From Methylocystaceae bacterium (GTDB lineage: Bacteria; Pseudomonadota; Alphaproteobacteria; Rhodospirillales; Terasakiellaceae): a DNA stretch of 64,000 bases. Each line of letters opens with the position of its first letter. Within the stretch, counting starts at the first letter, position 1. The stretch is taken from contig JABXIG010000001.1 of the NCBI GenBank assembly GCA_013373205.1, positions 62,001 to 126,000 on the forward strand. Direction: 5' to 3'. Shown here in pieces: positions 26,292 to 36,123 of this stretch. Under the pieces are notes generated by a model. The model had not been told where the DNA came from. It searched no databases and was given only the letters and a program-made list of their open reading frames with translations. The position numbers and the translations under genes are program-made.

Positions 26292-27278
26292 ATGGCTTAT
26301 GTTGCCTTTTTCATTAAAAGATTTTTTCAAGCCATCGTGGTGATGTTTGTCATCTCCCTGATCGGCTTTTCTATTCAAGATAATTTGGGTGATCCGTTGC
26401 GGGAAATGGTGGGTGTGTCGGTGTCTGAGGCCGAACGCGAAGCCTTACGTGACGAGATGGGCCTGAATGATCCTTTTCTAGTGCAATATGGCCGCTTTCT
26501 TTCAAAGGCGGTGCAGGGAGATTTAGGGGATTCCTATTTCTTTAAACGCCCGGCGCTGGATGTCATTATGGACAAGTTCCCCGCCACCCTTGATCTGGTG
26601 ATTGGGGCAACGATTATTATTCTCGGGGTCTCCATTCCATTGGGGTGCTATTGCGCGATCCGGCCCAAAAGTGTGTTGTCCAAGGCTGTGATGGCGATCA
26701 GCATTGTTGGAATTTCCGTTCCGGTCTTTCTGACAGCAATTTTCTGCATCTATATTTTTGCGGTGACCTTGGGCTGGCTGCCGTCTTTTGGTCGCGGCGA
26801 GGACTTGGTGGAGATTCTGCCCGGTTGGAAAACCGGCTTTTTCACACTGGATGGTCTGCGCCATCTGATTATGCCAAGTTTTGCGTTGTCTTCCATCATG
26901 CTGCCCTTGTTTATCCGCCTGATCCGTTCTGAAATGATGGAAGTTCTGGAACAGGACTACATCAAATTTGCATGGGCCAAGGGGTTGCATCCGCGCCGTG
27001 TTTGGTTCTTGCACGCTTTTAAAAATACTTTATTGCCGGTTGTGACCGTTGGTGGGGTGCAGATCGGCATTATGCTGGCCTATACTATCCTGACTGAAAC
27101 CGTGTTCCAGTGGCCGGGCTTGGGCTTTATGTTTATCGAAGCGGTCAACCGGGTCGATACGCCTTTGATCATTGCTTATATCATCGTGGTCGGGCTGATC
27201 TTTGTGGCGACCAACACGATTGTCGATCTGCTTTATACCTTTATCAATCCAACTGTTCGCATTATGGGGAAAGGCTGA
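26292..27278 (+). CDS. Dipeptide-type ABC transporter permease (DppB-like)
   Basis: A 328-residue permease with about six membrane segments. The N-terminus FFIKRFFQAIVVMFVISLI is typical of DppB/OppB, and the EAA loop is FAWAKGLHPRRVWFLHAFKNT. ATG 26292 is the start where family similarity begins, with GAGA upstream; longer in-frame starts would run into the terminator hairpin. Its stop overlaps the next ATG by one base. Confidence 0.9.
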   Translation: MAYVAFFIKRFFQAIVVMFVISLIGFSIQDNLGDPLREMVGVSVSEAEREALRDEMGLNDPFLVQYGRFLSKAVQGDLGDSYFFKRPALDVIMDKFPATLDLVIGATIIILGVSIPLGCYCAIRPKSVLSKAVMAISIVGISVPVFLTAIFCIYIFAVTLGWLPSFGRGEDLVEILPGWKTGFFTLDGLRHLIMPSFALSSIMLPLFIRLIRSEMMEVLEQDYIKFAWAKGLHPRRVWFLHAFKNTLLPVVTVGGVQIGIMLAYTILTETVFQWPGLGFMFIEAVNRVDTPLIIAYIIVVGLIFVATNTIVDLLYTFINPTVRIMGKG

Positions 27279-28207
27279 TGTTGAAATTAAAAACCTTTCT
27301 TGATTCGGATTTTTTCTATCAGTTTAAATCTGACCGCGTGGCGATCATCAGCTTTAGCGTGATTTTCCTGTTTTTTGCGGCGGCCCTTTTTGCCCCCTTA
27401 TTGTCGCCAATGGACCCGCATGACCCGTCGCAAATCGACATCATGGATAGTGAAATTCCTCCTGTTTGGTCGTCAAGCGATTATGCCGAACCGGATGAAC
27501 GTTTCTTGTTGGGGACGGATGCGCAGGGGCGCGATATGCTTTCTGCCATTCTTTATGGCTTGCGTATTTCCATTATCATCGGCCTGTTTGCCGTTGCGGT
27601 TCAAATGGGACTGGGCATTGCCATTGGTTTGATCTCCGGCTATGTGGGCGGGCGTGTGGATGCCTTTTTTATGCGACTGGCCGATATCCAGCTGTCCCTT
27701 TCGACCATGATGATTGCCATTATTGTACTGGCAATTTTTCAGGCAAGTTTCGGGGCTGAACTATACGAAGAACTGGCGATCTTTATGCTGGTGATGGTGA
27801 TTGGTATTGCCGAATGGCCGCAATATGCCCGCACCATCCGCGCCAGTGTTCTGGCGGAAAAAAATAAAGAATATGTTGATGCAGCCCGCGTAATCGGCCT
27901 GAGTTCGCCCACCATTATGGTGCGCCATATTCTGCCGAACACCTTATCGCCATTGTTGGTGATTTCAACGGTGCAGGTGGCAAATGCGATCATTTCCGAA
28001 GCGGCGCTTTCTTTCTTGGGATTGGGTATGCCTGTTACCATGCCGTCACTGGGATCGCTTATTTCTGCCGGGTTTGAATTTATTTTCTCCGGTTCTTGGT
28101 GGATTACGACCATTCCGTCGATTGTGCTGATAACCCTGATTTTGACCATCAACCTGTTGGGAGACTGGCTGCGTGATGTCCTTAACCCAAAACTTTATAA
28201 GGGGTGA
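27278..28207 (+). CDS. Dipeptide-type ABC transporter permease (DppC-like)
   Basis: A 309-residue permease, partner of the DppB-like protein. It has an N-terminal membrane segment, the OppC-type LLGTDAQGRDMLSAILYGLRIS region, and the EAA loop DAARVIGLSSPTIMVRHILPN. Start ATG 27278 overlaps the previous stop (TGATG). A longer in-frame extension to 27110 would lie wholly within the previous gene and is rejected. Confidence 0.9.
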   Translation: MLKLKTFLDSDFFYQFKSDRVAIISFSVIFLFFAAALFAPLLSPMDPHDPSQIDIMDSEIPPVWSSSDYAEPDERFLLGTDAQGRDMLSAILYGLRISIIIGLFAVAVQMGLGIAIGLISGYVGGRVDAFFMRLADIQLSLSTMMIAIIVLAIFQASFGAELYEELAIFMLVMVIGIAEWPQYARTIRASVLAEKNKEYVDAARVIGLSSPTIMVRHILPNTLSPLLVISTVQVANAIISEAALSFLGLGMPVTMPSLGSLISAGFEFIFSGSWWITTIPSIVLITLILTINLLGDWLRDVLNPKLYKG

Positions 28208-28215
28208 GTAAGAAA

Positions 28216-29199
28216 ATGGCCCTTTTAGAAGTTAAAAACCTCCATGTGGAATTCCCCACCCGTCGCGGTGTTTTAAAAGCCCTGCGTGATGTGAATTTCA
28301 CCCTCGAAAAAGGTGAACGCCTAGGTATTGTCGGGGAATCCGGTGCAGGGAAATCCTTGGCTGCATTTGCCATCATTAACCTGTTATCCAAGCCCGGACG
28401 TATTTCTGAAGGTGAGATCATCTTTGAAGGTCAGGACCTGAGCAAGATGGATGATACCCAGCTTCGATCTGTTCGGGGCAATCGGATATCCATGATTTTC
28501 CAGGATCCGATGATGACCTTGAACCCGGTTCTGACTATCGGGACGCAAATGATCGAAACCCTGCAGGCGCATCGTAATATTAGCAAGGAAGAAGCCCGAC
28601 TAATAGCGATTGATCGGTTAAACGAGGTGCGCATTCCCTCTGCCGAAGAACGTCTGGAGTCTTATCCGCATGAGCTTTCTGGCGGCATGCGTCAACGTGT
28701 GGTGATTGCGATTGCCTTGTTGACCGAACCAGCCATGATTATTGCGGATGAACCGACAACCGCGCTGGATGTGACCATTCAGGCAGAGATCATGTCTTTG
28801 ATGCTTGATCTCTGTAAGATGCATAATGTGGGTCTGATCCTGATTACCCATGATTTGGCCGTGGTATCGCAAGTCACCCAAAAGATCATGGTGATGTATG
28901 CGGGCCGTGTGGCGGAACAAGGCCCGACCCGCGATGTTATCCAAAACCCCCGCCATCCATATACGCGCGGCCTGATGTCGGCCCTGCCGCAACAAAATCA
29001 GGCGGGCAAGCGGCTTTATCAAATCCCCGGCTCCATGCCGACTTTGGATGCCATGCCCGAAGGCTGTCCCTTTAACCCGAGATGCGAATATGTCGGGGAA
29101 CGCTGTTATACCACCGTTCCCGAATTGGAAGATCTGGGGGGACATATGGCGCGTTGTTTCAAAGCGCGTGAACTTAAAGAAAGCGGGAGCCTGTCATGA
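28216..29199 (+). CDS. Dipeptide-type ABC transporter ATPase (DppD-like)
   Basis: A 327-residue ABC ATPase with Walker A GESGAGKS (about residue 39), signature LSGGMRQR and Walker [13 protein letters not shown]. The C-terminal oligopeptide-binding-type extension has the conserved cysteines of the DppD family (GCPFNPRCEY and ERCYTTVPEL), which can hold an iron-sulfur cluster. ATG 28216 is preferred; GTG 28204, overlapping the previous stop, is an alternative. It overlaps the next gene by four bases. Confidence 0.88.
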   Translation: MALLEVKNLHVEFPTRRGVLKALRDVNFTLEKGERLGIVGESGAGKSLAAFAIINLLSKPGRISEGEIIFEGQDLSKMDDTQLRSVRGNRISMIFQDPMMTLNPVLTIGTQMIETLQAHRNISKEEARLIAIDRLNEVRIPSAEERLESYPHELSGGMRQRVVIAIALLTEPAMIIADEPTTALDVTIQAEIMSLMLDLCKMHNVGLILITHDLAVVSQVTQKIMVMYAGRVAEQGPTRDVIQNPRHPYTRGLMSALPQQNQAGKRLYQIPGSMPTLDAMPEGCPFNPRCEYVGERCYTTVPELEDLGGHMARCFKARELKESGSLS

Positions 29200-30179
29200 G
29201 CACGCCTTTGGTAGAAGCAAAAGAAATTCATAAAAATTTTGACGTCGGCGGGCATTTTCTGCAACGTGAAAAGCCGCAGGTGAAAGCCATTAACGATGTG
29301 TCCGTTTCGATCCATGAGGGGGAATCTTTCTGTCTGGTCGGCGAGTCTGGCTGCGGTAAATCCACATTGGCACGGACCTTTATGGGGTTGTTGAAACCAA
29401 GCGCGGGCGAAATTCATTATCGTGGCAAACGCATTGATAATTTGGGCCATAAGGATCGCATGCCCTATTTCCAGAAGATGCAGATGATCTTCCAAAACCC
29501 TTACGCTTCTTTAAACCCGCGTCGCACCATCCAGAAAACCTTGGAAGAACCCCTGCGCTTCCATTTTCCCGATTTAACTGATAAGGAAATTGGGGAAAAA
29601 GTGGAAGAGGTCATGACCTCTGTCGGCAATGATCCCAGTTGGGGGAAACGCTACCCGCATGAATTTTCCGGCGGTCAACGTCAACGGATTTCCATTGCGC
29701 GCGCGCTTATGGTTGATCCCGACTTTGTGGTGGCGGATGAGCCGATTTCTGCTTTGGATGTCTCTATTCAGGCTCAGGTTCTGAACGTGATGATGGATGC
29801 GCAGGAAAAACGAAAACTAACGTACTTGTTCATCACCCATGATTTATCCGTGGTGCAACATTTTGGCAGTCGTGTTGGCGTTATGTATCTCGGCACACTG
29901 TGTGAACTGGCTGATACAAAGACGCTCTACAGCAATCCGCGTCACCCTTATACACAGGTCCTACTGGGCGCGATCCCGACATTATCCTGTGAGGAAATGA
30001 CCCACACCAAATTAACAGGGGAAGTCCCCAGTGCGATGAACCTGCCCACGGGCTGTGTCTTCCATAACCGATGTCCCCACGCCAATGACAGATGCAAACG
30101 CGAAGTCCCGTTGCTAAGGAAACTCGATGATGGCGCCGCTGTTGCATGCCATGCATTAGAGGAAGGGCGGATATCTTAA
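29196..30179 (+). CDS. Dipeptide-type ABC transporter ATPase (DppF-like)
   Basis: A 327-residue ABC ATPase, second of the pair. It has Walker A GESGCGKST, signature FSGGQRQR and Walker B FVVADEPISALD. The C-terminal region has GCVFHNRCPHANDRCKREVP, again with the family cysteines. It is the last gene of the five-gene importer operon and is followed 14 bases later by a long-stem terminator. Confidence 0.9.
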   Translation: MSTPLVEAKEIHKNFDVGGHFLQREKPQVKAINDVSVSIHEGESFCLVGESGCGKSTLARTFMGLLKPSAGEIHYRGKRIDNLGHKDRMPYFQKMQMIFQNPYASLNPRRTIQKTLEEPLRFHFPDLTDKEIGEKVEEVMTSVGNDPSWGKRYPHEFSGGQRQRISIARALMVDPDFVVADEPISALDVSIQAQVLNVMMDAQEKRKLTYLFITHDLSVVQHFGSRVGVMYLGTLCELADTKTLYSNPRHPYTQVLLGAIPTLSCEEMTHTKLTGEVPSAMNLPTGCVFHNRCPHANDRCKREVPLLRKLDDGAAVACHALEEGRIS

Positions 30180-30193
30180 GGATAAGTTCTCAT

Positions 30194-30225
30194 AAAAAAG
30201 GAGGCTATTTTTAGCCTCCTTTTTT
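30194..30225. terminator. Bidirectional terminator with 14-bp perfect stem
   Basis: AAAAAAGGAGGCTA pairs with its exact complement around TTTT. It serves the dpp-like operon on the plus strand and the lipoprotein operon on the minus strand, which ends at 30246. Confidence 0.9.
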
Positions 30226-30245
30226 ATTTGATATGACGCGTGTTA

Positions 30246-30920
30246 TTAAAAATCGGCCATGTCGTTTTGATATTGCGGGCTGTAAGGACCAGCCGGAATA
30301 CCGGTATTGAGTTGGTTAAAGGCGGCATAGTTTGCCTGTTGGGCAAGCGGGATATAGTTCGGTGCGGCCTTGGCAATGGCGGCATTAATGGCAGCCGCAA
30401 GCAAAGCAGCCAGTGGGTGCCCGCCACTTTGTGATTGCGGTGACCATTGGCGCACTTGATTATCGCTCCAGAGCGTTTGACCTGAATGGGTGTCTTTTAA
30501 TGTATATTCCAGCTCAACCGTTACGGTTGTGGAAAAAACCAGATATTGGGCGGTCCAAGTGTTGATTTTCACGTAAAGAACGGTGTCACTGCCGAAAATT
30601 TCGCCCAGACGTGTCGGGTCGGCTTCATGGACCATATTGGCATCACCCATACCATCTTCTTCCATGACGTTTTTGACCAAATTGACGGGAAAGACGTAAT
30701 AGCCACGTTCACCGATATAGCGGGATAAGGTGCTGAGGAACAGGTCCGGCGCATCTACTTCGACACTATTGTTGACGACCGGAACAACCAATACCGAACG
30801 TGGATCAGCTTCGCGGAACGCGGAATAGTCTTTTTTAGTGCCCGTGGTTTGGCAAGCCGCCAAGGAAACAACCAGCACGCAGAGAACGGCGAATTTAGGC
30901 AAAATAGATTTAAGATTCAT
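30246..30920 (-). CDS. DUF799 (GNA1162-like) lipoprotein
   Basis: A 224-residue lipoprotein with lipobox VVSLAAC (Cys at about residue 23). The domain with SVLVVPVVNNSVEVDAPDLFLSTL and GERGYYVFPVNLV is typical of the DUF799/GNA1162 family, which is structurally related to TolB- and CsgG-like outer-membrane factors. ATG 30920 gives a proper signal peptide; longer starts add non-signal residues. It overlaps the DUF4810 gene by 11 bases and is the last gene of a four-lipoprotein operon. Confidence 0.85.
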   Translation of the reverse strand: MNLKSILPKFAVLCVLVVSLAACQTTGTKKDYSAFREADPRSVLVVPVVNNSVEVDAPDLFLSTLSRYIGERGYYVFPVNLVKNVMEEDGMGDANMVHEADPTRLGEIFGSDTVLYVKINTWTAQYLVFSTTVTVELEYTLKDTHSGQTLWSDNQVRQWSPQSQSGGHPLAALLAAAINAAIAKAAPNYIPLAQQANYAAFNQLNTGIPAGPYSPQYQNDMADF

Positions 30921-31308
30921 TGGTTTGGTTCCCCTGAGTTTTTGCCTCTTTCTTATCGCTGTCAGAACCACCTGCTGCGCGGATCATGGTTTCCATCAAG
31001 ATTTTTGATTCCGGCCAGTTTTTCTTTTCCAGTTCAAAAAACTTTACGGCTGATTTGTTGTCGCCTTTTTGCATTTGCAGAAAGCCATATTCAGCAAAAA
31101 TGCCGGGCGCAAGGCGCTTGTCTGAAGTTTCACTCTGTTGGATCAGGGCAAATAATTCAGCTTCAAACGCATCAATTTTGGAGGCGTCTTTATAATACGC
31201 CAGCATCGTGGAATCGTAATCGCCCCAGTTATAAAGTGTGGCAGGCTGACATGCCCCTAAGCCAAGGGCTGACAGCAGTATGGCTGCCTTGATAATATTC
31301 TTCTTCAT
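30910..31308 (-). CDS. DUF4810 lipoprotein
   Basis: A 132-residue lipoprotein with lipobox LGLGAC (Cys near residue 20). It has the DUF4810 opening PATLYNWGDYDSTMLAYY and a TPR-like helical region (GIFAEYGFLQMQKGDNKSAVKFFELEKKNWPES). A charged, low-complexity tail follows. Proteins of this family are regularly encoded between CsgG-like and DUF799 lipoproteins. It overlaps the preceding gene by four bases. Confidence 0.85.
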   Translation of the reverse strand: MKKNIIKAAILLSALGLGACQPATLYNWGDYDSTMLAYYKDASKIDAFEAELFALIQQSETSDKRLAPGIFAEYGFLQMQKGDNKSAVKFFELEKKNWPESKILMETMIRAAGGSDSDKKEAKTQGNQTNES

Positions 31309-31616
31309 TTGGAACCTGTGAGACTAATAGTTTTTACTGATCCGTCACTGACGAAAATCTTTTCAGAAAGAATGATGGTGCCGTTGTCCCTGATCTCTAA
31401 CTGATGGGTGCCACGCGGCACGATCAGGGAATTGGGCTCACCATTATAATTGGCGGCAAGCCCAACGTTTAAGCCATTGAGATAAACTTCAGCTGTCGAT
31501 GAGGTCCCTTCAAATACCAAGGTTGGTTCATCATTGACGGTGGTTGTGTTTGTATGTGGATAGCTACAGGCGCTCAGGATAATAACGGCTGCGATTGCCA
31601 AAAAATTCTTCATCAC
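31305..31616 (-). CDS. Small PEGA-like lipoprotein
   Basis: A 103-residue lipoprotein with lipobox IILSAC (Cys near residue 17). The mature part resembles a single PEGA domain: AEVYLNGLNVG, then SLIVPRGTHQLEIRDNG and a final beta-strand pair. PEGA domains are found on extracellular and envelope proteins. It is inserted between the csgG-like and DUF4810 genes, 8 bases after the former and overlapping the latter by four. I do not recall it as a standard member of this cluster. Confidence 0.65.
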   Translation of the reverse strand: MMKNFLAIAAVIILSACSYPHTNTTTVNDEPTLVFEGTSSTAEVYLNGLNVGLAANYNGEPNSLIVPRGTHQLEIRDNGTIILSEKIFVSDGSVKTISLTGSK

Positions 31617-31624
31617 GGATTTCC

Positions 31625-32590
31625 TTAATTCATGCTGTCAGAGACGAACAGGGATGTAATTTCGTTGGCCGGCACACGGCCTTCGGTAATAACCCCGTAA
31701 GAGCCTTCGTTGGTTTCATTTTCACCAAAAGAGCCCTGAATCTGCATGGTCGCAATCCGGGTGGGTGGTAAGGTGATATCAAAGCCACTTTGTGAAGATT
31801 TGATGGTCTCACCTGATTTCAGGATATAAAGCTCGTCCCCTGCCTTGATCCCTTGGCGCTGTCCACCTGTAATAAAGATACGGTTGCCTTCAAGTTTCAG
31901 AATGTCTGTTTTCCATGGGCGTTCATCCAGCTTGGCAATCAAATCATTAATGACGTCATTAACCGCAGCGCCAATGGCTTTGTCATTCAGTGTGGAATCA
32001 TAGCCTGCGCGGTTCCCAAAACCTGCCACATTACCGACTTCACTTGACGATTCACCAGCACCTGTTGCTGAAAAGAAGACATAGCCTGTTTTTGGATCAA
32101 CCAATCGAATGTCGACTTTGGAATGGGCACGTTGTCGTTTGGTGCTGCTGAAAAATCCTGTTTGGCCTTCCGTTGCCCGACCAAATTCTGTGACGGATCC
32201 TAAAATAAGAGCATCAACACCGATGAGGTTCATGTCCTGACCTGTCAGTTTGGCTTCTTCTTTTAATTTACTAATGTCGGGACGTTCAAAGACAAGAAAA
32301 CCTCCGGACTCGATCAGGCGAGCAGAAAGCATGTCGGAAGCTTGTTTACCCAAGGGGTCTTGATCGCCATCGCGTAAAAAAGTCTTACCATAACGTGTTT
32401 CATTGCTGAAACGGCCGATTGCAATCTTGCGTTTAAATTTTTTGGAAACGCTGCGAAGCTGAAACGCTTCTTGAGCGGCTTTCATTTCTTCCTGTGAAGC
32501 GGCGGGTTTTGTGGGTTTTTGTTGAGTTGCCGGCGTAACGCAGGCACTTAAAAGTAAAAGCCCAGCCACACTCGCAAAGATACGAAACAT
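31625..32590 (-). CDS. CsgG/HfaB-family outer-membrane lipoprotein
   Basis: A 321-residue protein with lipobox LLLLSAC (Cys near residue 17). The CsgG domain spans roughly residues 50-235: RKIAIGRFSNETRYGK, LSARLIESGGFLVFERPD, GVDALILGSVTEFGR and VDIRLVDPKTGYVFFSATGAG. A C-terminal beta-rich extension of about 80 residues (GNRIFITGGQRQGIKAGDELYI) is FlgT-like. CsgG forms secretion pores for curli, but no curli subunit gene is near. It is first in an operon of four lipoproteins and may form an envelope complex with them. Confidence 0.85.
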   Translation of the reverse strand: MFRIFASVAGLLLLSACVTPATQQKPTKPAASQEEMKAAQEAFQLRSVSKKFKRKIAIGRFSNETRYGKTFLRDGDQDPLGKQASDMLSARLIESGGFLVFERPDISKLKEEAKLTGQDMNLIGVDALILGSVTEFGRATEGQTGFFSSTKRQRAHSKVDIRLVDPKTGYVFFSATGAGESSSEVGNVAGFGNRAGYDSTLNDKAIGAAVNDVINDLIAKLDERPWKTDILKLEGNRIFITGGQRQGIKAGDELYILKSGETIKSSQSGFDITLPPTRIATMQIQGSFGENETNEGSYGVITEGRVPANEITSLFVSDSMN

Positions 32591-33029
32591 ATTGATTGCC
32601 CTTAATAAATATACGTAATTGCCTGACTTTAATTTATCTATCTAATGTTGTGAAGCGATAAATTGAGTTTTCGCAAGCCTTGTTCACAGATGCAAGAATC
32701 CTTTTTGCAGATCAACTCTTGAGCAAATATAATCGGCTTTACAGATTGACTTGTTGGTTTTGCGAGAGCAGTGAAAGCGACAGGTTTTTAGTATTTAAGT
32801 GGTCATACCTAGCTTCTAAAGGATTGAAGGGTCTGACTCTTTCTTTTTTGGTTATAAAATTACAAGCCTTGGTAATACCAGGTTCAAGGTTTTCTGCGCT
32901 TTTTCAAGGGTTTAAGCCTAGACATTTGACTTTGTTTGTGGTGTATATAGGCCACGTTTTATTCCGAGACATCCGCCTGACCTGTGCGGCTGTCTCTTTA
33001 TTCACTCTTGCATAAGCGGAGGAAGTCTA
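32591..33029. other. Intergenic region: divergent promoters and acnB leader
   Basis: A 439-base region between the divergent lipoprotein operon and acnB. A 111-codon frame inside it (32680-33015) shows no coding character and overlaps the acnB leader hairpin, so it is not called. A possible promoter is TAGACA (32919-32924) with TATATA (32944-32949) at 19-base spacing. The leader hairpin is listed separately. Confidence 0.45.
32966..32996 (+). promoter_or_regulatory. Leader hairpin in front of acnB
   Basis: GAGACA-T-CCGC pairs with GCGG-C-TGTCTC around a nine-base loop with one internal mismatch. Only a short T-rich stretch follows. It ends 33 bases before the GTG start and 16 bases before the GGAGG ribosome binding site. 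It could be an attenuator, an mRNA-stability element or a binding site for a regulator of aconitase expression. Confidence 0.5.
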
Positions 33030-35615
33030 GTGCTAGAAGAATATCGCAAACATGTCGAAGAGCGTGCTGCTCTCGGTATCCCCCCTCTGCCGCTGTCCGT
33101 TGAACAAACAACGGCTTTGGTTGACCTTTTGAAAAACCCACCTGCGGGTGAAGAAGACACGCTGGTTGATCTTTTAACACACCGCATTCCTGCAGGTGTG
33201 GATGATGCCGCCCGCGTGAAGGCTGGTTTCCTCGCACAAGTTGCAAAAGGCGAAGTGAACTGTCCGCTGATTTCCAAAGTGAAAGCGACAGAATTGCTGG
33301 GCACCATGCTCGGCGGGTTCAACATCGAGCCGATGATCGAATTGATTGATGATGCAGAAGTTGGTGAAACAGCGGCTGAAGGTCTGAAAAAGACTTTGCT
33401 GGTGTTTGACTATTTCTTCGACATTAAAGAAAAAGCCGATGCAGGTTCTGCAAATGCTAAAGCCGTATTGCAGTCTTGGGCCGATGCGGAATGGTTTACC
33501 TCCAAGCCGGAAGTCGCTGAAAGCATGAAGCTGACTGTCTTTAAAGTGACAGGCGAAACCAACACGGATGATTTGAGCCCGGCACCGGACGCGTTCACAC
33601 GTCCTGATATCCCCATGCACGCGCTGGCTATGCTGAAGAACCCGCGCGAAGGGATCACACCGGAAGAACCTGGTGTTCGCGGTCCGATCAAGTTCATCGA
33701 AGAACTGAAAGATAAAGGCAATCTGGTTGCTTACGTTGGTGATGTTGTGGGGACAGGGTCTTCACGTAAATCTGCAACCAACTCTGTTCTATGGTGGACA
33801 GGTGAAGACATTCCTTTTGTGCCGAACAAGCGTTTCGGTGGTGTCTGTCTGGGCTCCAAGATCGCGCCGATTTTCTATAACACGATGGAAGATTCAGGTG
33901 CCCTGCCGATCGAATTGGACGTTTCCGCGATGGAAATGGGTGACGAAATCGAACTGCGCCCCTATGAAGGCAAAGCCCTTAAGAACGGCGAAGTAATTTC
34001 TGAATTTAAAGTCAAATCCGATGTGATCTTTGACGAAGTGCGCGCTGGTGGCCGGATCAACCTGATCATTGGTCGTGGCCTGACAGCACGTGCACGTGAA
34101 GCACTGGGTCTGCCGATTTCTGATCTGTTCCGCGTTCCGGCTGAACCGGAAGATACGGGCAAAGGTTACACGCTGGCACAGAAAATGGTTGGCAAGGCCT
34201 GTGGTCTACCAGAAGGTAAAGGCATCCGTCCGGGCACATACTGTGAACCGAAGATGACCACTGTTGGCTCACAAGATACAACAGGTCCGATGACCCGTGA
34301 CGAATTGAAAGACCTGGCTTGTCTTGGTTTCTCTGCCGATCTGGTTATGCAGTCTTTCTGTCACACATCAGCTTATCCGAAACTGGCTGACGTTAAAACT
34401 CACCAAACTCTGCCGGACTTCATCGAAACCCGTGGCGGTGTTGCATTGCGTCCGATGGATGGGGTTATCCACTCTTGGCTGAACCGTCTTCTGTTGCCTG
34501 ACACTGTTGGGACAGGTGGTGACAGTCACACCCGCTTCCCGCTGGGGATTTCCTTCCCGGCTGGTTCTGGTCTTGTGGCCTTTGGTGCGGCAACGGGTGT
34601 TATGCCGTTGGATATGCCGGAATCAGTTCTGGTTAAATTCACAGGTGAATTGCAAGAAGGCATCACACTGCGTGACATGGTTAACGCCATTCCGCTTTAC
34701 GCTATTAAAGCTGGCCTGCTAACAGTTGAGAAAAAAGGCAAGAAGAACATTTTCTCTGGTCGTATTCTCGAAATCGAAGGTCTGCCGGATCTTAAAGTCG
34801 AGCAAGCGTTTGAATTGTCTGATGCGTCTGCTGAACGTTCTGCAGCCGGTTGTACCGTTAAGCTCAATGAAGAGCCGATCATCGAATATATGCGTTCTAA
34901 CATCACCCTGATGAAATGGATGATCGCAGAAGGTTATGAAGATGCGCGCACGCTCAAGCGTCGTATCGAAGCGATGGAAGCATTTATTGCCAACCCAGAG
35001 CTGATGGAACGTGATGAAGATGCAGAATATGCAGCCGTCATCGAGATCAACATGAACGACATTAAAGAACCGATCGTGGCTTGCCCGAATGACCCGGATG
35101 ATGTGAAAACATTGTCTGACGTTGCGGGTGAGAAAATCGACGAAGTCTTCGTGGGTTCCTGTATGACAAACATCGGTCACTTCCGCGCTGCTGGTAAGGT
35201 TCTGGACGGTATGTCTGATCTGCCGACACGCCTGTGGATTGCACCGCCGACCAAGATGGACCAAGCGATCCTAACCGAAGAAGGCTATTACAGCATCTTG
35301 GGTAAAACAGGTGCGCGTATGGAAACACCAGGTTGCTCACTCTGTATGGGTAACCAGGCGCAAATCCGCAAAGGGTCTACGGCGATGTCTACATCAACAC
35401 GTAACTTCCCGAACCGTTTGGGTATTGATACCAACGTCTATCTGGGGTCTGCTGAACTGGCTGCCGTTTGTGCACAATTGGGCAAAATCCCGAGCAACGA
35501 AGAATATCAAGCCAAAGTCAAGCCGCTGAACGAAAACGCTGCTGACGTTTATCGTTACATGAACTTTGACCAGATCCCGTCTTTCGTTGAGAAAGCTGCG
35601 ACTGTTCAAATGTAA
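33030..35615 (+). CDS. acnB: Aconitate hydratase B (bifunctional, 2-methylisocitrate dehydratase)
   Basis: An 861-residue AcnB of normal length. It converts citrate to isocitrate in the TCA cycle and 2-methylisocitrate in the methylcitrate cycle. It has the N-terminal HEAT-like domain ([21 protein letters not shown]), the swivel domain ([16 protein letters not shown]) and the [4Fe-4S] ligands in [12 protein letters not shown] and [10 protein letters not shown]. The start is GTG, set by GGAGG nine bases upstream. AcnB rather than AcnA is the less common aconitase in alphaproteobacteria, to my knowledge. Confidence 0.95.
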   Translation: MLEEYRKHVEERAALGIPPLPLSVEQTTALVDLLKNPPAGEEDTLVDLLTHRIPAGVDDAARVKAGFLAQVAKGEVNCPLISKVKATELLGTMLGGFNIEPMIELIDDAEVGETAAEGLKKTLLVFDYFFDIKEKADAGSANAKAVLQSWADAEWFTSKPEVAESMKLTVFKVTGETNTDDLSPAPDAFTRPDIPMHALAMLKNPREGITPEEPGVRGPIKFIEELKDKGNLVAYVGDVVGTGSSRKSATNSVLWWTGEDIPFVPNKRFGGVCLGSKIAPIFYNTMEDSGALPIELDVSAMEMGDEIELRPYEGKALKNGEVISEFKVKSDVIFDEVRAGGRINLIIGRGLTARAREALGLPISDLFRVPAEPEDTGKGYTLAQKMVGKACGLPEGKGIRPGTYCEPKMTTVGSQDTTGPMTRDELKDLACLGFSADLVMQSFCHTSAYPKLADVKTHQTLPDFIETRGGVALRPMDGVIHSWLNRLLLPDTVGTGGDSHTRFPLGISFPAGSGLVAFGAATGVMPLDMPESVLVKFTGELQEGITLRDMVNAIPLYAIKAGLLTVEKKGKKNIFSGRILEIEGLPDLKVEQAFELSDASAERSAAGCTVKLNEEPIIEYMRSNITLMKWMIAEGYEDARTLKRRIEAMEAFIANPELMERDEDAEYAAVIEINMNDIKEPIVACPNDPDDVKTLSDVAGEKIDEVFVGSCMTNIGHFRAAGKVLDGMSDLPTRLWIAPPTKMDQAILTEEGYYSILGKTGARMETPGCSLCMGNQAQIRKGSTAMSTSTRNFPNRLGIDTNVYLGSAELAAVCAQLGKIPSNEEYQAKVKPLNENAADVYRYMNFDQIPSFVEKAATVQM

Positions 35616-35641
35616 GCTTGAACAAAGCCTAAAAAGGAAAG

Positions 35642-35665
35642 CCCCGCTTCGTCATTGAAGCGGGG
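35642..35665 (+). terminator. Rho-independent terminator after acnB
   Basis: CCCCGCTTC pairs with GAAGCGGGG around a six-base loop, followed by TTTTATA. It lies 26 bases after the stop. Confidence 0.9.
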
Positions 35666-35737
35666 TTTTATATTGGGTCTTGAATACAACTTTAATGTAT
35701 ATTATTGTCTGGTAGCTTGTAATTTGGGGGTGAAATT

Positions 35738-36115
35738 TTGGATGAAAATATAGCAAGTGTCTACATTAGGATAATTGATAAAGTTGCTTCTATTGGAAAA
35801 ATTATTGCTTGGACATTTTTTGCATTTATTATTTCTGAGCCTCTTACGGAAGTTGTAAGGCATTTATCTGGAGAAGAGACCACAATTGACGTCGCAATTA
35901 AGTGGTTTACAAGCTCAGGTACCGGGATTACTGTACTTTTATCGATAGTTTTGAATGTTGTTTGTTTGATCTGGGCTTTATGGGAAAGGCATTTACGCCA
36001 TCAAAAAACCATATATTTATGTGGCTATATTAAAGAATTAGAAACAAAGATAGATAAAAATAGATCCGGAAGTGGGATCACACCAAAAGGAACGACGCAT
36101 CCTAAGGATGAGTGA
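35738..36115 (+). CDS. Unknown small membrane protein A
   Basis: A 125-residue protein with two hydrophobic segments (about residues 17-35 and 65-87) and a charged C-terminal tail. No family was recognised. The start appears to be TTG 35738, with GGGGG eight bases upstream; no in-frame ATG is near. Base composition is clearly more AT-rich than acnB or the kinase genes around it, which suggests acquisition. The next gene starts eight bases later, so the two probably form a pair. Confidence 0.55.
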   Translation: MDENIASVYIRIIDKVASIGKIIAWTFFAFIISEPLTEVVRHLSGEETTIDVAIKWFTSSGTGITVLLSIVLNVVCLIWALWERHLRHQKTIYLCGYIKELETKIDKNRSGSGITPKGTTHPKDE

Positions 36116-36123
36116 GAGAGAAA

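Noticed and set aside
32680..33015. A 111-codon frame in front of acnB
   Set aside because: Composition is not protein-like, it covers the acnB leader hairpin and nearly reaches the acnB ribosome binding site. More likely an untranslated leader.
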